Positions 1 to 8,475 of a stretch of 64,000 nucleotides of DNA are shown piece by piece; within the stretch, counting starts at the first letter, position 1; every line of letters starts with the position of its first letter. The stretch lies in assembly GCF_001077535.1 (NCBI RefSeq), contig NZ_CP011968.1, forward strand, positions 1,240,001-1,304,000. The letters are read 5' to 3'. The DNA comes from Clostridioides difficile ATCC 9689 = DSM 1296 (GTDB taxonomy: Bacteria; Bacillota; Clostridia; Peptostreptococcales; Peptostreptococcaceae). The notes under the pieces were generated by a model. It was not told where the DNA came from. It ran no database searches and saw only the letters and a program-made list of their open reading frames with translations. Both the position numbers and the translations under genes were made by a program.

Positions 1-2402
1 AACTGGCAGAACAATTACAGCCATTAAAAGACCTTTTAGATAAATTTAGAATAAATAGATTGGAAATAGATGGCTATGAGGCAGATGATATTATAGGTAC
101 TGTTTCTAAAAAAGCAGAAGAAAATGGATATAAGGTATACATAGTAACTGGAGACAAAGATGCTATTCAACTTGCTTCAGACAATACAACTACTCTTATA
201 ACAAAAAAAGGAGTTGGAGAAGTTGAAGAATACAACTTTAATTCTGTAATTGAAAAATACGAGATGACTCCAACACAATTTATCGATTTAAAGGGTCTTA
301 TGGGAGACAAGTCTGATAATATACCTGGAGTACCTGGAATAGGTGAAAAAACAGGTATAAAGCTTATAAAAGAGTTTTCTAGTATAGAGAATCTAATAGA
401 GAATACAGATAAGCTTAAAGGTAGTGTAAAAAAGAAAATAGAGGAAAACAAAGAAATAGCTATTCAAAGTAAAAGACTTGCAACAATTATAAGAGATGTG
501 CCAATAGAAGTGGATTTAGATAGTATGATTTTTGGCGATTATGATAAAGATGAACTTTTAGATAAATTTAGATACTTTGGATTTACAAGTCTCTTATCAA
601 GATTAGTTGATTTGGTCGATTCAGATGACACAGAACACGTAGAAGAAAAAATAGAAATATTAAAATTAAAAGATATAGAAAAATTTATAGATGAAGTAAA
701 CAAAAAAGGACAAGTTATTTTAAAAACTGTTAGAGGACAAGGTAATATACTTGAAAAAAATATAATATATATTTTTATAAGTGTAGATGGAGAAAAAATA
801 TATTATGTAGATTCAAATGAAGTGTCAAAGTTAGATAGTATATTTTCAAATAATGAAATTAAAAAGTATGGATATAATTTAAAAGATGATTATATATCTT
901 TAAAACCATATAATATAAACTTAGAAAATATGTATTTTGATATAACAATAGCTGAGTACTTAATAGATTCAACTTCATCTACCTCATATGATTGTAGTGC
1001 AATAGCTATGAAGTATTTATCAAAAAAGGTTAAATCAAAAGAAGAATTATTAGGAAAGGGTGTTAAATCTAAAAACTATGAGGATTTAGAATTTGAGGAT
1101 TTAGCAGAGTATATGGGTCAAATAATATGCACAGTTAAAGAAACAGTTCCTATGATGGAAAGAAGTCTAATGGATATGAGTATGGATGGTCTTTTTTATC
1201 ATGTAGAGATGCCTTTAGTAGAAGTCTTAGGTCATATGGAGTATGAAGGTATAAAAGTAGACAAAAGTATATTGGATGAATTGAGTGTTGAATTTAAAGA
1301 AATAATAGCTACATTAGAAAAGGAAATTTATGAATTATCAGGAGAGCCATTCAATATAAATTCACCAAAACAATTGGGTGTTATATTATTTGAAAAATTA
1401 GAGCTTCCAATAATTAAAAAAACTAAAACTGGATATTCAACTAATGCAGATGTTTTAGAAAAATTAAGAGATAAGCATCCAATAATAGATAAGATAACTG
1501 AGTATAGACAAATAGTAAAGTTAAATTCTACTTACGTTGAAGGACTTTTAAATATAATAAATCCAGAAAGTAATAGAATACATTCATCATTTAATCAAAC
1601 TATAACGACTACAGGAAGAATTTCATCTACAGAACCAAATCTTCAAAATATACCTATAAAAATGGAAATGGGTAGAAAAATAAGAAAAGTGTTTATTGCA
1701 GATGATAACTGTAAGTTGGTTGATGCCGATTACTCACAAGTAGAGCTAAGAGTTCTTGCACATATGAGTCAGGATGAAAATATGATAGAAGCATTTAAAC
1801 ATCATGAAGATATTCATACCAAAACAGCTTCACAAGTTTTTAATGTTCCTATGGAAGATGTTACTAGTGAATTGAGAGGTGCAGCTAAAGCTGTAAACTT
1901 TGGTATTATATATGGTAAAAGTGACTTTGGTCTAGCTGATGATTTAAATATACCTGTTCCAAAGGCGAAAGAATATATCGAAAGTTATTTTGCTAAATAC
2001 CATAAAATAAAAGAGTTTATGGACACAACAGTAGAAAAGGCTAGTGAGGATGGATATGCTGTAACAATTTTAAACAGAAGAAGATATATACCAGAAATAA
2101 AGTCAAGCAATTTTATGGAAAGAAATAGAGGAAAGAGATTTGCAATGAATGCACCAATACAAGGAAGTGCAGCAGATATAATAAAAATTGCTATGATAAA
2201 TGTTCATAAAAAATTGGAAGAGAACAATTTGAAATCAAAACTTATACTACAAGTTCACGACGAGTTGATAGTTGAAGCAATTGATGATGAAATAGATATA
2301 GTTAAGAAAATAGTAAAAGAAGAAATGGAAAATGCTGTAAATATGGATGTTCACTTAGATGTAGATTTAAATGTAGGTAGTTCTTGGTATGAGACAAAGT
2401 AG
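1..2402 (+). CDS. polA: DNA polymerase I, 5' end outside window
   Basis: Repair and Okazaki-fragment polymerase. The frame is open from base 3, upstream of the first in-window start-like codon (TTG at 60), so the N terminus is cut by the window edge. The first part is the 5' nuclease domain (EADDIIGT near nt 80, GDKSDNIPGVPGIGEKTG near nt 305-355). The polymerase domain is complete: motif A DADYSQVELR near nt 1720, motif B RGAAKAVNFGIIYG near nt 1875, motif C QVHDELIVE near nt 2250. The middle 3'-5' exonuclease-like domain lacks the DxE of exo I (LKTVRGQG where FDTET is expected) and the late aspartate, so proofreading is probably absent, as in Bacillus-type Pol I. It is followed 8 bases later by coaE. 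Confidence 0.97.
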   Translation, partial: LAEQLQPLKDLLDKFRINRLEIDGYEADDIIGTVSKKAEENGYKVYIVTGDKDAIQLASDNTTTLITKKGVGEVEEYNFNSVIEKYEMTPTQFIDLKGLMGDKSDNIPGVPGIGEKTGIKLIKEFSSIENLIENTDKLKGSVKKKIEENKEIAIQSKRLATIIRDVPIEVDLDSMIFGDYDKDELLDKFRYFGFTSLLSRLVDLVDSDDTEHVEEKIEILKLKDIEKFIDEVNKKGQVILKTVRGQGNILEKNIIYIFISVDGEKIYYVDSNEVSKLDSIFSNNEIKKYGYNLKDDYISLKPYNINLENMYFDITIAEYLIDSTSSTSYDCSAIAMKYLSKKVKSKEELLGKGVKSKNYEDLEFEDLAEYMGQIICTVKETVPMMERSLMDMSMDGLFYHVEMPLVEVLGHMEYEGIKVDKSILDELSVEFKEIIATLEKEIYELSGEPFNINSPKQLGVILFEKLELPIIKKTKTGYSTNADVLEKLRDKHPIIDKITEYRQIVKLNSTYVEGLLNIINPESNRIHSSFNQTITTTGRISSTEPNLQNIPIKMEMGRKIRKVFIADDNCKLVDADYSQVELRVLAHMSQDENMIEAFKHHEDIHTKTASQVFNVPMEDVTSELRGAAKAVNFGIIYGKSDFGLADDLNIPVPKAKEYIESYFAKYHKIKEFMDTTVEKASEDGYAVTILNRRRYIPEIKSSNFMERNRGKRFAMNAPIQGSAADIIKIAMINVHKKLEENNLKSKLILQVHDELIVEAIDDEIDIVKKIVKEEMENAVNMDVHLDVDLNVGSSWYETK

Positions 2403-2410
2403 GTGATTTT

Positions 2411-3013
2411 ATGTTGATATTAGGACTTACAGGAGGAATAGGCTGTGGAAAAAGCAGCCTATCAAATATATTTAGAAATCTTAACATTCCTATAGTGGAT
2501 GCTGATATTATATCCAGGAAGATATTTGAGGATAAGTTGTTATTGGAAAAAATATTTGTCCATTTTGGGCAAAGTATAAAAAATGATGATGGAACTCTAA
2601 ATAGAAAAGCTCTTGGGAAAATAGTTTTTAGTGATGAAGAAAAACTTAAGGAATTAAATAACTTGACTCATCCACGAATAAGAGAAAAAATAATAAGTGA
2701 AATAGAAAAATTGAGAAAAAAAGGCGAAAATATAGTAGTGTTAGATGCGGCAATATTGGTAGAAAGTGGTTTTTTAGATATGGTTGACAAGCTATTAGTA
2801 GTTACTTGTAAACAAGAAGTACAAATTAGTAGAATACAAAAGAGAGATAATTGCAGTGAGCAGGAAGCACTTAGTAGGATAAATTCACAGATGAGTCAGG
2901 AAGAAAAATCCAAATATGGTGATTATATAATAGATAATTCGGGAACAATAACTGAATTAGAAAGTAAAGCACATAAATTTATTGAGTACATGAAGGAGAA
3001 TTGGCGTGAATAG
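2411..3013 (+). CDS. coaE: dephospho-CoA kinase
   Basis: Phosphorylates the 3'-OH of dephospho-CoA with ATP, the last step of CoA synthesis, in the cytosol. The P-loop GLTGGIGCGKSS lies at residues 5-16. DADIISRKIF follows, and LTHPRIREKI with a VLDAAILVESG segment match the substrate-binding regions of the family. At 200 aa it has the usual length. An AGGTGATTTT ribosome site precedes the ATG. It sits directly after polA, a common Firmicutes pairing, and its stop overlaps the next start, so translation is probably coupled. Confidence 0.96.
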   Translation: MLILGLTGGIGCGKSSLSNIFRNLNIPIVDADIISRKIFEDKLLLEKIFVHFGQSIKNDDGTLNRKALGKIVFSDEEKLKELNNLTHPRIREKIISEIEKLRKKGENIVVLDAAILVESGFLDMVDKLLVVTCKQEVQISRIQKRDNCSEQEALSRINSQMSQEEKSKYGDYIIDNSGTITELESKAHKFIEYMKENWRE

Positions 3014-3560
3014 TAAGAAAGTATTGATTCTATCTATTTTTATAATCTTATTTGGGGCACTATTAATGGAAAGCAAAGTAATACATAAATTTTTATATCC
3101 TAAAAAATATTCAGAGTATGTAGAAAAGTATTCGAAAGAATTTAATTTAGATGAAAATATAGTTTACAGTGTTATTAAAGCCGAAAGTAAGTTTAATAGT
3201 TCTGCTGTTTCAAAAAAGGAAGCAAAAGGATTAATGCAAATATTAGACATAACTAGAGATTGGGGAGCAGAGGAACTAAATTTAAAAAATGTGGATATTT
3301 TCGACCCAGAGACTAATATAAGACTTGGCTGTTGGTATTTAAGTAAGTTATACAAAGAATTTGGTAAATTAGATTTAGTGATAGCTGCATATAATGGTGG
3401 TTCAGGTAATGTGAAAAAATGGTTAGAAAATAATGAATATAGTAAAGATGGCGAAAATCTACATGATATACCTTTTAAGCAAACTTCAAAATATGTAGAA
3501 AAAGTAAAAAATAATTACGAACATTATAATAAGATATATGGCAAGAAAGGAAAAAACTAA
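3006..3560 (+). CDS. membrane-anchored soluble lytic transglycosylase
   Basis: Slt-type muramidase that cleaves glycan strands with formation of 1,6-anhydroMurNAc, acting outside the membrane. The GTG start at 3006 overlaps the coaE stop and has GAAGGAGAA upstream. Residues about 4-22 form one hydrophobic anchor. The SLT domain follows: the catalytic glutamate is in VIKAESKF (about residue 58), then SAVSKKEAKGLMQI and the AAYNGGSGNV motif with a closing YVEKV segment. It has 184 aa, short and without accessory binding domains, like clostridial YjbJ/Slt proteins. It overlaps the following lipoprotein gene by one base. Confidence 0.93.
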   Translation: MNSKKVLILSIFIILFGALLMESKVIHKFLYPKKYSEYVEKYSKEFNLDENIVYSVIKAESKFNSSAVSKKEAKGLMQILDITRDWGAEELNLKNVDIFDPETNIRLGCWYLSKLYKEFGKLDLVIAAYNGGSGNVKKWLENNEYSKDGENLHDIPFKQTSKYVEKVKNNYEHYNKIYGKKGKN

Positions 3561-5275
3561 TGAAGAGAATAAAAGTCTTAACAGTCGTTTTAGCTATAAC
3601 TCTTATGGTAGCTGGTTGTAGTAATACTAAAACAAAACAAAGTAGTAGTGATTCAAGTTTACAAAGTCAAAGTTCTATAGATGCTAAGTATATAAACTTA
3701 ACAATGGTAACTCCAAAAACTATAAATCCTATAACTAATACTGATAAGTCTGTTGGTTATATAATGAATTTAGTTTATGATAGTTTATTTACTATAGATG
3801 AGAACTACAATGTAATTCCTCAATTAGTTAAGGAGTATAATATAGCTCAGGATGGAATGAGTATAGATATAAAGCTAAAAGATGCAAAGTGGCATGATGG
3901 AAAAAATGTTACTTCAAATGATGTAAACTATACTATTGGTTTAATTCAAAAAAGTGCAGATAGTCCATATAATGAATTTACTAAAAATATAGCTTCTGTG
4001 AATATTAAATCAGATAAAGACTTTACAATAAAATTTAAAGCTAGATATGCTTTTTCAATTGATAGTTTAATTTTTCCAATTGTATCTCAAAATCATTTAG
4101 ATTCAAAAGATGTAAATGACAAGAATAATAATATGATAGGAAATGGGAAATATAAAATAGAATCATATACAGAAAGAGAAGGAATGGTTTTATCTGTAAA
4201 CAAAGATTACTATGAAGAAGTTCCAAAAACCATGAAGAACATAAAAGTAGGTATGGTGCCTAATGAAGATGCAAGGACATCTATGGTTATGGCTCTTGAT
4301 AGTGATATAACCAATGTTACATTAAATGATTTAAGTAAGTTTCAAGAAAAAGAGTTTAATATAACAAAATATCAAGGAAGAGATTATGAGTGTGTATTAT
4401 TTAATTATAATAATCCTTTTTTCAAAGATGTTAATTTTAGAAAAGCAATTGCACACTCTATAGATAAAGATAGAATTATTAGTGAAGGTTATATGGATGA
4501 TGCTACTCCAGTTAATTTTCCACTTAATTCAAAATCAAAATACTATAATAGTGAAATGAAGGATTTAGAGTTTAATAAAGATAAGGCGATAGAGTGTCTT
4601 GCTAAGGTAGAATATGCAAATGTAAACTCAGTAAATCAAAATGACAATAAAGTAAAAAATCAGAAAAAATCAGCTAAAAAGAACTCAAAGAAGCTTACGC
4701 CAGAAGAAGAAGCAAAAGCTAAAAAAGCAGAAGAAGATAGAATCAAAAAAGAAGCTGAAGAGAAAAAAAATAGAGAAAAAGAGGAAGTAAAGAAAAGTCT
4801 TTCTGAAATGAACTTAAAGATAATAGTAAACAGAGATAATAGTGAGAGAATAAAAACTGCAAACATAATAAATGAAAACTTAAAAGCTATAGGAATAAAT
4901 AGTACAGTAAATCAGCTGTCAGATAAGGATATGGAAAATGCTCTTAATTCTAAAAATTATGATTTAGCATTAGTTGGATGGAAACTATCAATTATACCAG
5001 ATGCAAGTAGTATTATAGCGAGTAGTGGATATACTGATGATAAGTTAAATGGATATATGTCTGCACTTACAAGTTCTACGTCTGAAATTGAAACAAAAAA
5101 AGCATACAAAGATGTACAGACATATATAAAAGATAATGCAACATTTATAAGTTTAGCTGTGAGAAACAACTATATTGTAAGTAATAGTAGATTAAAAGGT
5201 AAAATTACTCCAAATGATTTTGATGTATATGAGGGAATATCTAATTTAGATATAAAATCGAATGAATCAAATTAA
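3560..5275 (+). CDS. extracellular solute-binding lipoprotein (peptide/nickel family 5)
   Basis: Binding component of the OppA/DppA family. The N terminus is a lipoprotein signal with lipobox VAGCS (Cys about residue 20). Family features are NLVYDSLFTIDENYNVIPQL, LKDAKWHDGKNVTSNDV and the later FRKAIAHSIDKDRI segment. Unusual for the family, a long Lys/Glu-rich, probably helical insertion occupies residues about 355-415 (nt 4625-4800), between the two lobes. No permease or ATPase gene is adjacent, so it is an orphan that borrows a transporter or acts as a sensor. The one-base overlap (TAATG) with the transglycosylase suggests a link to cell-wall peptide uptake, which is inference. Confidence 0.9.
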   Translation: MKRIKVLTVVLAITLMVAGCSNTKTKQSSSDSSLQSQSSIDAKYINLTMVTPKTINPITNTDKSVGYIMNLVYDSLFTIDENYNVIPQLVKEYNIAQDGMSIDIKLKDAKWHDGKNVTSNDVNYTIGLIQKSADSPYNEFTKNIASVNIKSDKDFTIKFKARYAFSIDSLIFPIVSQNHLDSKDVNDKNNNMIGNGKYKIESYTEREGMVLSVNKDYYEEVPKTMKNIKVGMVPNEDARTSMVMALDSDITNVTLNDLSKFQEKEFNITKYQGRDYECVLFNYNNPFFKDVNFRKAIAHSIDKDRIISEGYMDDATPVNFPLNSKSKYYNSEMKDLEFNKDKAIECLAKVEYANVNSVNQNDNKVKNQKKSAKKNSKKLTPEEEAKAKKAEEDRIKKEAEEKKNREKEEVKKSLSEMNLKIIVNRDNSERIKTANIINENLKAIGINSTVNQLSDKDMENALNSKNYDLALVGWKLSIIPDASSIIASSGYTDDKLNGYMSALTSSTSEIETKKAYKDVQTYIKDNATFISLAVRNNYIVSNSRLKGKITPNDFDVYEGISNLDIKSNESN

Positions 5276-5289
5276 ATGATTAATTTCTA

Positions 5290-5333
5290 TTTAAAAAGTA
5301 TAAACTATATGATAGAATACCCTTATAGGGTAT
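5290..5333 (+). promoter_or_regulatory. promoter with CsoR-like copper operator
   Basis: A 17-bp near-perfect palindrome, ATACCCTTATAGGGTAT at 5317-5333, has one central mismatch pair and ends just before the ribosome site of the CopZ-like gene. It closely resembles the operators of Cu(I)-sensing CsoR repressors (ATACCCC...GGGGTAT type). A plausible but weak sigma-A promoter, TTTAAA (5290-5295), 17 bp, TAGAAT (5313-5318), would be blocked by a repressor bound there. The repressor gene is not in this window. Confidence 0.55.
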
Positions 5334-5347
5334 AAGGAGGTAATTAA

Positions 5348-5560
5348 ATGAAGAAGAAACTATTAGTAGAAGGTATGAGTTGTGGTCATTGTGTAAACCA
5401 TCTTAAAACTGCATTAACAGAAGATATAGATGGTATTGAAGTTTTAGATGTAGATTTAGAAAATAAGTGTGCATCTGTAGATATGAAAGATGATGTATCT
5501 ATTGAAAAATTAAAAGAAGTGATAGCAGAATTAGGATTTGAACTAAAGGGAATTGAATAG
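5348..5560 (+). CDS. heavy-metal-associated domain protein, CopZ-like chaperone
   Basis: Single HMA (ferredoxin-like fold) domain of 70 aa with the metal-binding GMSCGHC motif at residues 9-15 (CxxC), typical of Cu(I) chaperones such as CopZ. The rest fits the beta-alpha-beta-beta-alpha-beta pattern (VLDVDLENKCASVDM, IEKLKEVIAELGF). A strong TAAGGAGG site precedes the ATG. It stands alone here, without a P-type ATPase or CsoR gene, but the operator-like palindrome upstream supports copper control. Mercury or another thiophilic metal cannot be excluded from the motif alone. Confidence 0.9.
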   Translation: MKKKLLVEGMSCGHCVNHLKTALTEDIDGIEVLDVDLENKCASVDMKDDVSIEKLKEVIAELGFELKGIE

Positions 5561-5579
5561 AAATTGATAAACTAAAAAA

Positions 5580-5664
5580 AGACCTCTATTGGGGGAGTAA
5601 TAGAGGTCTAAAAATGGGGGAGATTGAGTATGTTTGATTTTACATTACTATTATCTCCCCTTTT
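5580..5664 (+). terminator. two hairpins that can compete, terminator-like
   Basis: Hairpin 1 has an 11-bp perfect stem (5580-5590 with 5599-5609) and a GGGGGAGT loop. Hairpin 2 pairs GGGGAGAT (5617-5624) with ATCTCCCC (5653-5660) and is followed by TTTT, so it looks like an intrinsic terminator with a 28-nt loop. The loop and 3' arm of hairpin 1 (GGGGAG-TAATA, 5592-5602) can also pair with TATTATCTCCCC (5649-5660) with one bulge, which would break hairpin 1. This could end the CopZ-like transcript or be a small regulatory RNA. Confidence 0.55.
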
Positions 5665-5760
5665 AAATTAATATATACATAAAAAGTAAAAAAATTTTGT
5701 AATGACTCACATTTCTTGAGCTTTTTGAATATACTATAAATAGCTAAGGGAGGGAGTATC

Positions 5761-6360
5761 ATGGAATCTAGGGGATATAAAGAGGATTTAAAAAAAATGA
5801 TACTTGATATGGCCCACAAAGAACTTGAGAGTTATGTATCACAAAAAGGAGCAAAAAAATACTTTGAAGGTAACTTGGATAAGATTATTAATAATAATAT
5901 AAAAAAATTCAATCAAAGTATTGGTCTTAATAGAGTATATTTAAAAATGTTAAAAAAGTGTGCATATCAAGAAAGTGTAACTTCAATATCAAGGACTATA
6001 AAGAAAGAAGCATTATTTAAATCAAAAAAAGAGCTATTTGCTTTTTCAGAGTACTTAAAACTTGATATTAACAAGCGACTTTCATATAATCAAATTTTAA
6101 GAAAAATATCAAGATATATATACTACAATAGAAGTTCATATGCTCAAAAATACGTTGTTTTCAAAAGAGGAGATGAAGAATATCTTTTAGAACCAGAGAA
6201 AATAAAAGATGAATTAATATCAAGCTATAGGTCAAAGACTAGAGAAGATATGAGGTCAATAGCAAAACTTTTGGATATAGAAGTAGAAGATGATTATAAT
6301 GCTGAAGATATTAGAAAAAAAGTAATAAATTATATTATTAAAGAAAAACTTAAAAGTTAG
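5761..6360 (+). CDS. conserved-type hypothetical protein, highly charged
   Basis: I do not recognise this 199-aa protein. It has a good start (AAGGGAGGG then ATG at 5761), no signal peptide, no membrane segment and no Cys pair. It is rich in Lys, Arg, Glu and Tyr and appears mainly alpha-helical. The last 40 residues (LLDIEVEDDYNAEDIRKKVINYI) loosely resemble SAP/Rho-N-like helical nucleic-acid-binding segments, which is a guess. It lies alone between two terminators, so it is probably monocistronic. Base composition and codon use look like the neighbours, arguing for a real resident gene. Confidence 0.75.
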   Translation: MESRGYKEDLKKMILDMAHKELESYVSQKGAKKYFEGNLDKIINNNIKKFNQSIGLNRVYLKMLKKCAYQESVTSISRTIKKEALFKSKKELFAFSEYLKLDINKRLSYNQILRKISRYIYYNRSSYAQKYVVFKRGDEEYLLEPEKIKDELISSYRSKTREDMRSIAKLLDIEVEDDYNAEDIRKKVINYIIKEKLKS

Positions 6361-6366
6361 AGTTTT

Positions 6367-6450
6367 AAAGAATAAGTTCTGCCAATTTGCATGATTAAGT
6401 ATAACTTGGGTATAAATTTTTTATGCATTTGAAAGAGCTTATTCTTTTTT
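6367..6450 (+). terminator. probable terminator of the hypothetical gene
   Basis: AAAGAATAAG (6367-6376) pairs perfectly with CTTATTCTTT (6438-6447), and the T-run continues to 6451. The loop is long (about 60 nt) and contains a smaller internal pairing around TGCAT/ATGCA. The distance from the stop codon (6 bases) and the terminal T-run support a terminator, but the long loop lowers confidence. Confidence 0.45.
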
Positions 6451-6471
6451 TGACATATTCTTTTAAATAAT

Positions 6472-6553
6472 TTACCATGATTTGGTAATTGGTCATCATC
6501 ATTCAAATTTTTAACTTAATATGATTTAAATAAATTTATAATAATGATATAAT
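6472..6553 (+). promoter_or_regulatory. inverted repeat and weak promoter before glyoxalase gene
   Basis: An inverted repeat TTACCA-N5-TGGTAA spans 6472-6488. Downstream, TTTAAA (6525-6530), 17 bp, TATAAT (6548-6553) gives a plausible promoter with a perfect -10. The repeat lies upstream of the -35 and could be an activator or repressor site; no regulator is assigned. Confidence 0.35.
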
Positions 6554-6587
6554 ATAAAAAAAATAAAAATTGGAGAGTGATTTCAAA

Positions 6588-6959
6588 ATGAAGTTTAATT
6601 TTTGTCATAACAATTTCAATGTTACTAATTTAGAAAAAAGTTTAGATTTTTATAAAAAAGCTTTAGGGCTTAAAGAGGTAAAGCGCAAGGAAGCAGAAGA
6701 TGGAAGTTTTATATTAGTTTATTTAGGAGATGGCATTACTAGTCATACATTAGAATTAACTTGGCTTAGAGATTGGGATAGACCATATAATTTAGGAGAC
6801 AATGAATTTCATCTGGCTTTAGAAGTTGAGGAGTTTGATGAGGCAAAAAAACTTCATAAAGATTTAGATTGCATATGTTTTGAAAATGAAAGTATGGGAA
6901 TTTATTTTATAGCGGACCCAGATAATTATTGGATTGAAATACTTCCTAAAAATCACTAA
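6588..6959 (+). CDS. glyoxalase I / VOC-fold protein
   Basis: VOC-superfamily metalloenzyme of 124 aa, most like lactoylglutathione lyase (methylglyoxal detoxification). The ATG at 6588 is chosen because the upstream in-frame TTG at 6570 lies inside the GGAGAGTG ribosome site. The four expected metal ligands are visible: His in FCHNNFNV (residue 7), Glu in HTLELTW, His in NEFHLALEV and Glu in YWIEILP. The first betaalpha module carries the usual LEKSLDFYKKALGL. Clostridia lack glutathione, so the thiol cofactor is uncertain. A methylglyoxal synthase gene lies about 18 kb downstream in this window. Confidence 0.85.
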   Translation: MKFNFCHNNFNVTNLEKSLDFYKKALGLKEVKRKEAEDGSFILVYLGDGITSHTLELTWLRDWDRPYNLGDNEFHLALEVEEFDEAKKLHKDLDCICFENESMGIYFIADPDNYWIEILPKNH

Positions 6960-7090
6960 TTTTAAGGATATGTTTATAATTTCTTTACAATTAATAAGAA
7001 AATAAGTTATCATTAAATTGTAGGGACTAAAAATGGATAATAATGTTATGAATTTATGACTATAAAAATTTGTTGGGGGGAGTGATAGTA

Positions 7091-8365
7091 GTGAAAAAAG
7101 CTATAGCAGCTTTAGGAATTGGGGCAGTAGCAGTATCTGTTAGCTCCATAAATGCAAGTGCTCTTGAAAAGGGAACAGTAACAGCAAGTGCCTTGAATAT
7201 AAGAAGTGGACCAAGTTCTGATTGCGATAAGGTAGCAAAATTATACAAGGGAAAAACTGTAGAGATTTTAGAAAAGTCTAATGGATGGTATAAAGTAAGG
7301 GTATCGAGTTCTGTTGTTGGATGGGGAAGTGCAAAATACATATCAACAAGTGGTTCGTCTGAAGGTACATCAAGTCAAAATAATTCAACTTCAAGTGGGA
7401 CAACTATTAGTGGAAATGGTAAAGTAAATGTGAGTTCTAGACTGAATGTAAGAAGTGGTGCAGGTACTAACTATTCATTAGTTGGTAAAGCAAATAATGG
7501 AGATGTAGTAAAGTTACTAGAACAAAGCAATGGATGGTATAAAATAAAACTATCAAATGGAGTTACTGGATGGGCTAGTAGCCAATATATCTCTAAAACA
7601 TCAGAGGATGTTGGAACGAACAATTCTAGTAATTCAAATAGTACTAATAATTCTGATAAAAAACCATCTAGCGAAGAATCAATTGAAGGAAAGAATGGTA
7701 AGGTAACATCTGCTGTGAGTTTAAATGTAAGAAGTGGTCCTGGGACAAGCTATTCTATAATAGGAAAATTAAATGGTGGAGATGTTGTTGAATTAAAAGC
7801 TAAAAGTAATGGTTGGTATAAGGTAAAGTTATCGAGTGGAACAATTGGATGGGTGAGTGCCAGTTATATTTCTGAGACTAATGAGGATACAAAAGAAAAA
7901 CCAAATTCATCATCTAACCAAAATTCTCAATCTAATAGTAACTCAAAGCCATCATTTACTGGAAATTCAGATAAATCTACAGCAAAAGGTTCAACAATCG
8001 TAGATTTTGCATATACTCTTATTGGAATACCATATCAATGGGGAGCTTCAGGGCCTGATAAATTTGACTGTTCTGGATTTACACAGTATGTTTTTAAACA
8101 TTCTGTAGGCGTTTCTATTCCTAGAGTTTCTAGAGAACAGGCTAATTTTGGAAGTGCAATTTCTATGGGGAATTATGCACCAGGAGATTTAGTTTATTTT
8201 GACACTGATGGTGATGGAACAACTAATCATGTAGGTATATATGTAGGAAATAGTAAATTTATCCATTGTAGTGGTACTCAGACTAATCCTAATAAGGTTA
8301 AAGTAGATAATTTAACTAGTTCATATTGGTCTAAAGTATTACTTGGTGCAAGAAGATTTGTTTAG
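7091..8365 (+). CDS. cwlA: secreted cell-wall endopeptidase, three SH3 domains plus NlpC/P60
   Basis: Peptidoglycan hydrolase cutting stem peptides. The GTG at 7091 follows GGGGGGAG at good spacing and begins a signal peptide ([16 protein letters not shown]...NASA); the in-frame TTG at 7070 overlaps the ribosome site. Mature layout: three bacterial SH3_3 wall-binding repeats (about residues 25-86, 110-170, 203-263, each with LNVRSGPG-like and NGWYKVK motifs) joined by Ser/Asn/Thr-rich linkers, then NlpC/P60 (about 304-424) with catalytic Cys in FDCSGF (about 327) and His in NHVGIYVG (about 379). The architecture matches C. difficile CwlA, implicated in daughter-cell separation; the symbol rests on that resemblance. 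A weak promoter TTTACA (6984)-18-TATCAT (7008) lies upstream. Confidence 0.93.
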   Translation: MKKAIAALGIGAVAVSVSSINASALEKGTVTASALNIRSGPSSDCDKVAKLYKGKTVEILEKSNGWYKVRVSSSVVGWGSAKYISTSGSSEGTSSQNNSTSSGTTISGNGKVNVSSRLNVRSGAGTNYSLVGKANNGDVVKLLEQSNGWYKIKLSNGVTGWASSQYISKTSEDVGTNNSSNSNSTNNSDKKPSSEESIEGKNGKVTSAVSLNVRSGPGTSYSIIGKLNGGDVVELKAKSNGWYKVKLSSGTIGWVSASYISETNEDTKEKPNSSSNQNSQSNSNSKPSFTGNSDKSTAKGSTIVDFAYTLIGIPYQWGASGPDKFDCSGFTQYVFKHSVGVSIPRVSREQANFGSAISMGNYAPGDLVYFDTDGDGTTNHVGIYVGNSKFIHCSGTQTNPNKVKVDNLTSSYWSKVLLGARRFV

Positions 8366-8475
8366 TAAGTACAATTTCTTATTAAAAAATTAGAAGAAAT
8401 AATTATTTATATTCATAAATTGTGACTCTTAAAAATATACTTTATTAATAATATAATTTTGGGAGGGACAAACTA

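Noticed and set aside
5591-5660. c-di-GMP riboswitch or other known riboswitch
   Set aside because: G-rich segments drew attention, but the conserved c-di-GMP aptamer blocks are absent; only competing hairpins can be supported.
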